DNA of 58,992 nucleotides from an uncultured Alphaproteobacteria bacterium. Its GTDB lineage: Bacteria; Pseudomonadota; Alphaproteobacteria; HIMB59; GCA-002718135. Location of the stretch: the NCBI GenBank assembly GCA_902560725.1, contig CACEMR010000009.1:1-58992 (forward strand), written 5' to 3'. The stretch's first letter is position 1, and each line of letters opens with the position of its first letter. Made by a program: the position numbers and the translations under genes. Below the pieces are notes generated by a model. The model was not told where the DNA came from, did not search any database, and worked only from the letters and a program-made list of their open reading frames with translations. Positions 58,583 to 58,992 of this stretch are shown here, one piece after another.

Positions 58583-58992
58583 ATGTCTAAAGAGATTGCT
58601 CAAATATTAATTGATATAAAATCTATTAATTTTTCATTTAATGACCCTTTCACACTTACATCAGGATTGAAAAGTCCAGTTTATGTGGATTGTAGAAAAA
58701 TTATTTCTTACGTAAAAGAAAGGGAAATTATTTTTAATAAAGCGATAGAATATTTTAAAAAAAATAATTTAAATTTCGATATTTTAGCAGGAGGTGAAAC
58801 AGCTGGTATTCCATATGCAGCTTTCTTATCTGATAAATTGAATAAACCTATGATATATATTAGAAAAAAACCTAAAGGCTTTGGAATAAATAAACAGATC
58901 GAAGGTAATTTTATAAAAAATCAAAACGCAATGATTGTAGAAGATTTAGCAACTGATGGAGGTAGTAAAATCATCTTTGTTAATGCTTTAAG
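58583..58992 (+). CDS. pyrE: Orotate phosphoribosyltransferase, partial (C-terminus outside window)
   Basis: 136 residues are visible before the window ends. FTLTSGLKSPVYVDCRKIIS, the LAGGETAGIPYAA block, IRKKPKGFG and the PRPP-binding loop MIVEDLATDGGSK identify OPRTase of the short bacterial type. It converts orotate and PRPP to OMP in pyrimidine synthesis. It starts 2 bp after the Usp stop, so it may be read from the soe transcript. Confidence 0.93.
   Translation, partial: MSKEIAQILIDIKSINFSFNDPFTLTSGLKSPVYVDCRKIISYVKEREIIFNKAIEYFKKNNLNFDILAGGETAGIPYAAFLSDKLNKPMIYIRKKPKGFGINKQIEGNFIKNQNAMIVEDLATDGGSKIIFVNAL

Overview
The window is a compact, very AT-rich (roughly 30% GC by eye) bacterial chromosome segment. 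Genes overlap or sit a few bases apart and there are almost no intergenic regions. Several features point to a streamlined marine alphaproteobacterium (SAR11, HIMB59 or a similar lineage): secY-adk-rpsM-rpsK-rpoA-rplQ order, rpoC directly followed by rpsL, plant-type glutamate-cysteine ligase, a fused FdsG/FdsB formate dehydrogenase subunit, CTTGAC-type -35 elements and lysine-rich proteins. The lineage is inference. No rRNA, IS element, phage or CRISPR array was seen.

Layout. (1) 1-4409, minus strand: an amidinotransferase followed by EutA-, EutB- and EutC-like enzymes and a fold-type II PLP enzyme; a GabD-like aldehyde dehydrogenase (4452-5903) diverges from it across 42 bp. (2) 5900-11060, minus: ROK sugar kinase, BioY, GshB, GshA and MgtE, headed by a tRNA-Leu. 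(3) 11222-13131: lipB (+), rluC and fluC/crcB (-). (4) 13138-42027, minus: a nearly uninterrupted super-cluster that reads, in transcription order, tRNA-Tyr, tRNA-Gly, tuf, tRNA-Trp, secE, nusG, rplKAJL, rpoBC, rpsL, rpsG, fusA, then S10, spc and alpha operon genes. rpmD is missing, and tuf is absent from its usual place after fusA. (5) 42199-43060: rlmB (+) and tRNA-Thr (-). (6) 43110-51814: a probably tungsten-dependent two-subunit NAD+ formate dehydrogenase, a tiny lipoprotein, and the cofactor genes tusA, moeA, mobB, tupB-like permease, fdhD and mobA. (7) 51864-58580, plus: TauE-type exporter, three-subunit sulfite dehydrogenase SoeABC, a TIGR02186-type membrane protein and a universal stress protein, then the start of pyrE.

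The right third therefore combines two energy-yielding molybdo/tungsto-enzymes (formate to NADH; sulfite to quinone) with their cofactor maturation genes. The left end is a small, poorly characterised nitrogen-compound operon.

The most striking anomaly is that four reading frames are broken by exactly one extra base in an A/T homopolymer: twice in eutA-like, once in eutB-like and once in the essential rpoB. In all four cases removing one base restores a full-length conserved protein. This means either systematic homopolymer errors in the sequence or real tracts rescued by polymerase slippage.
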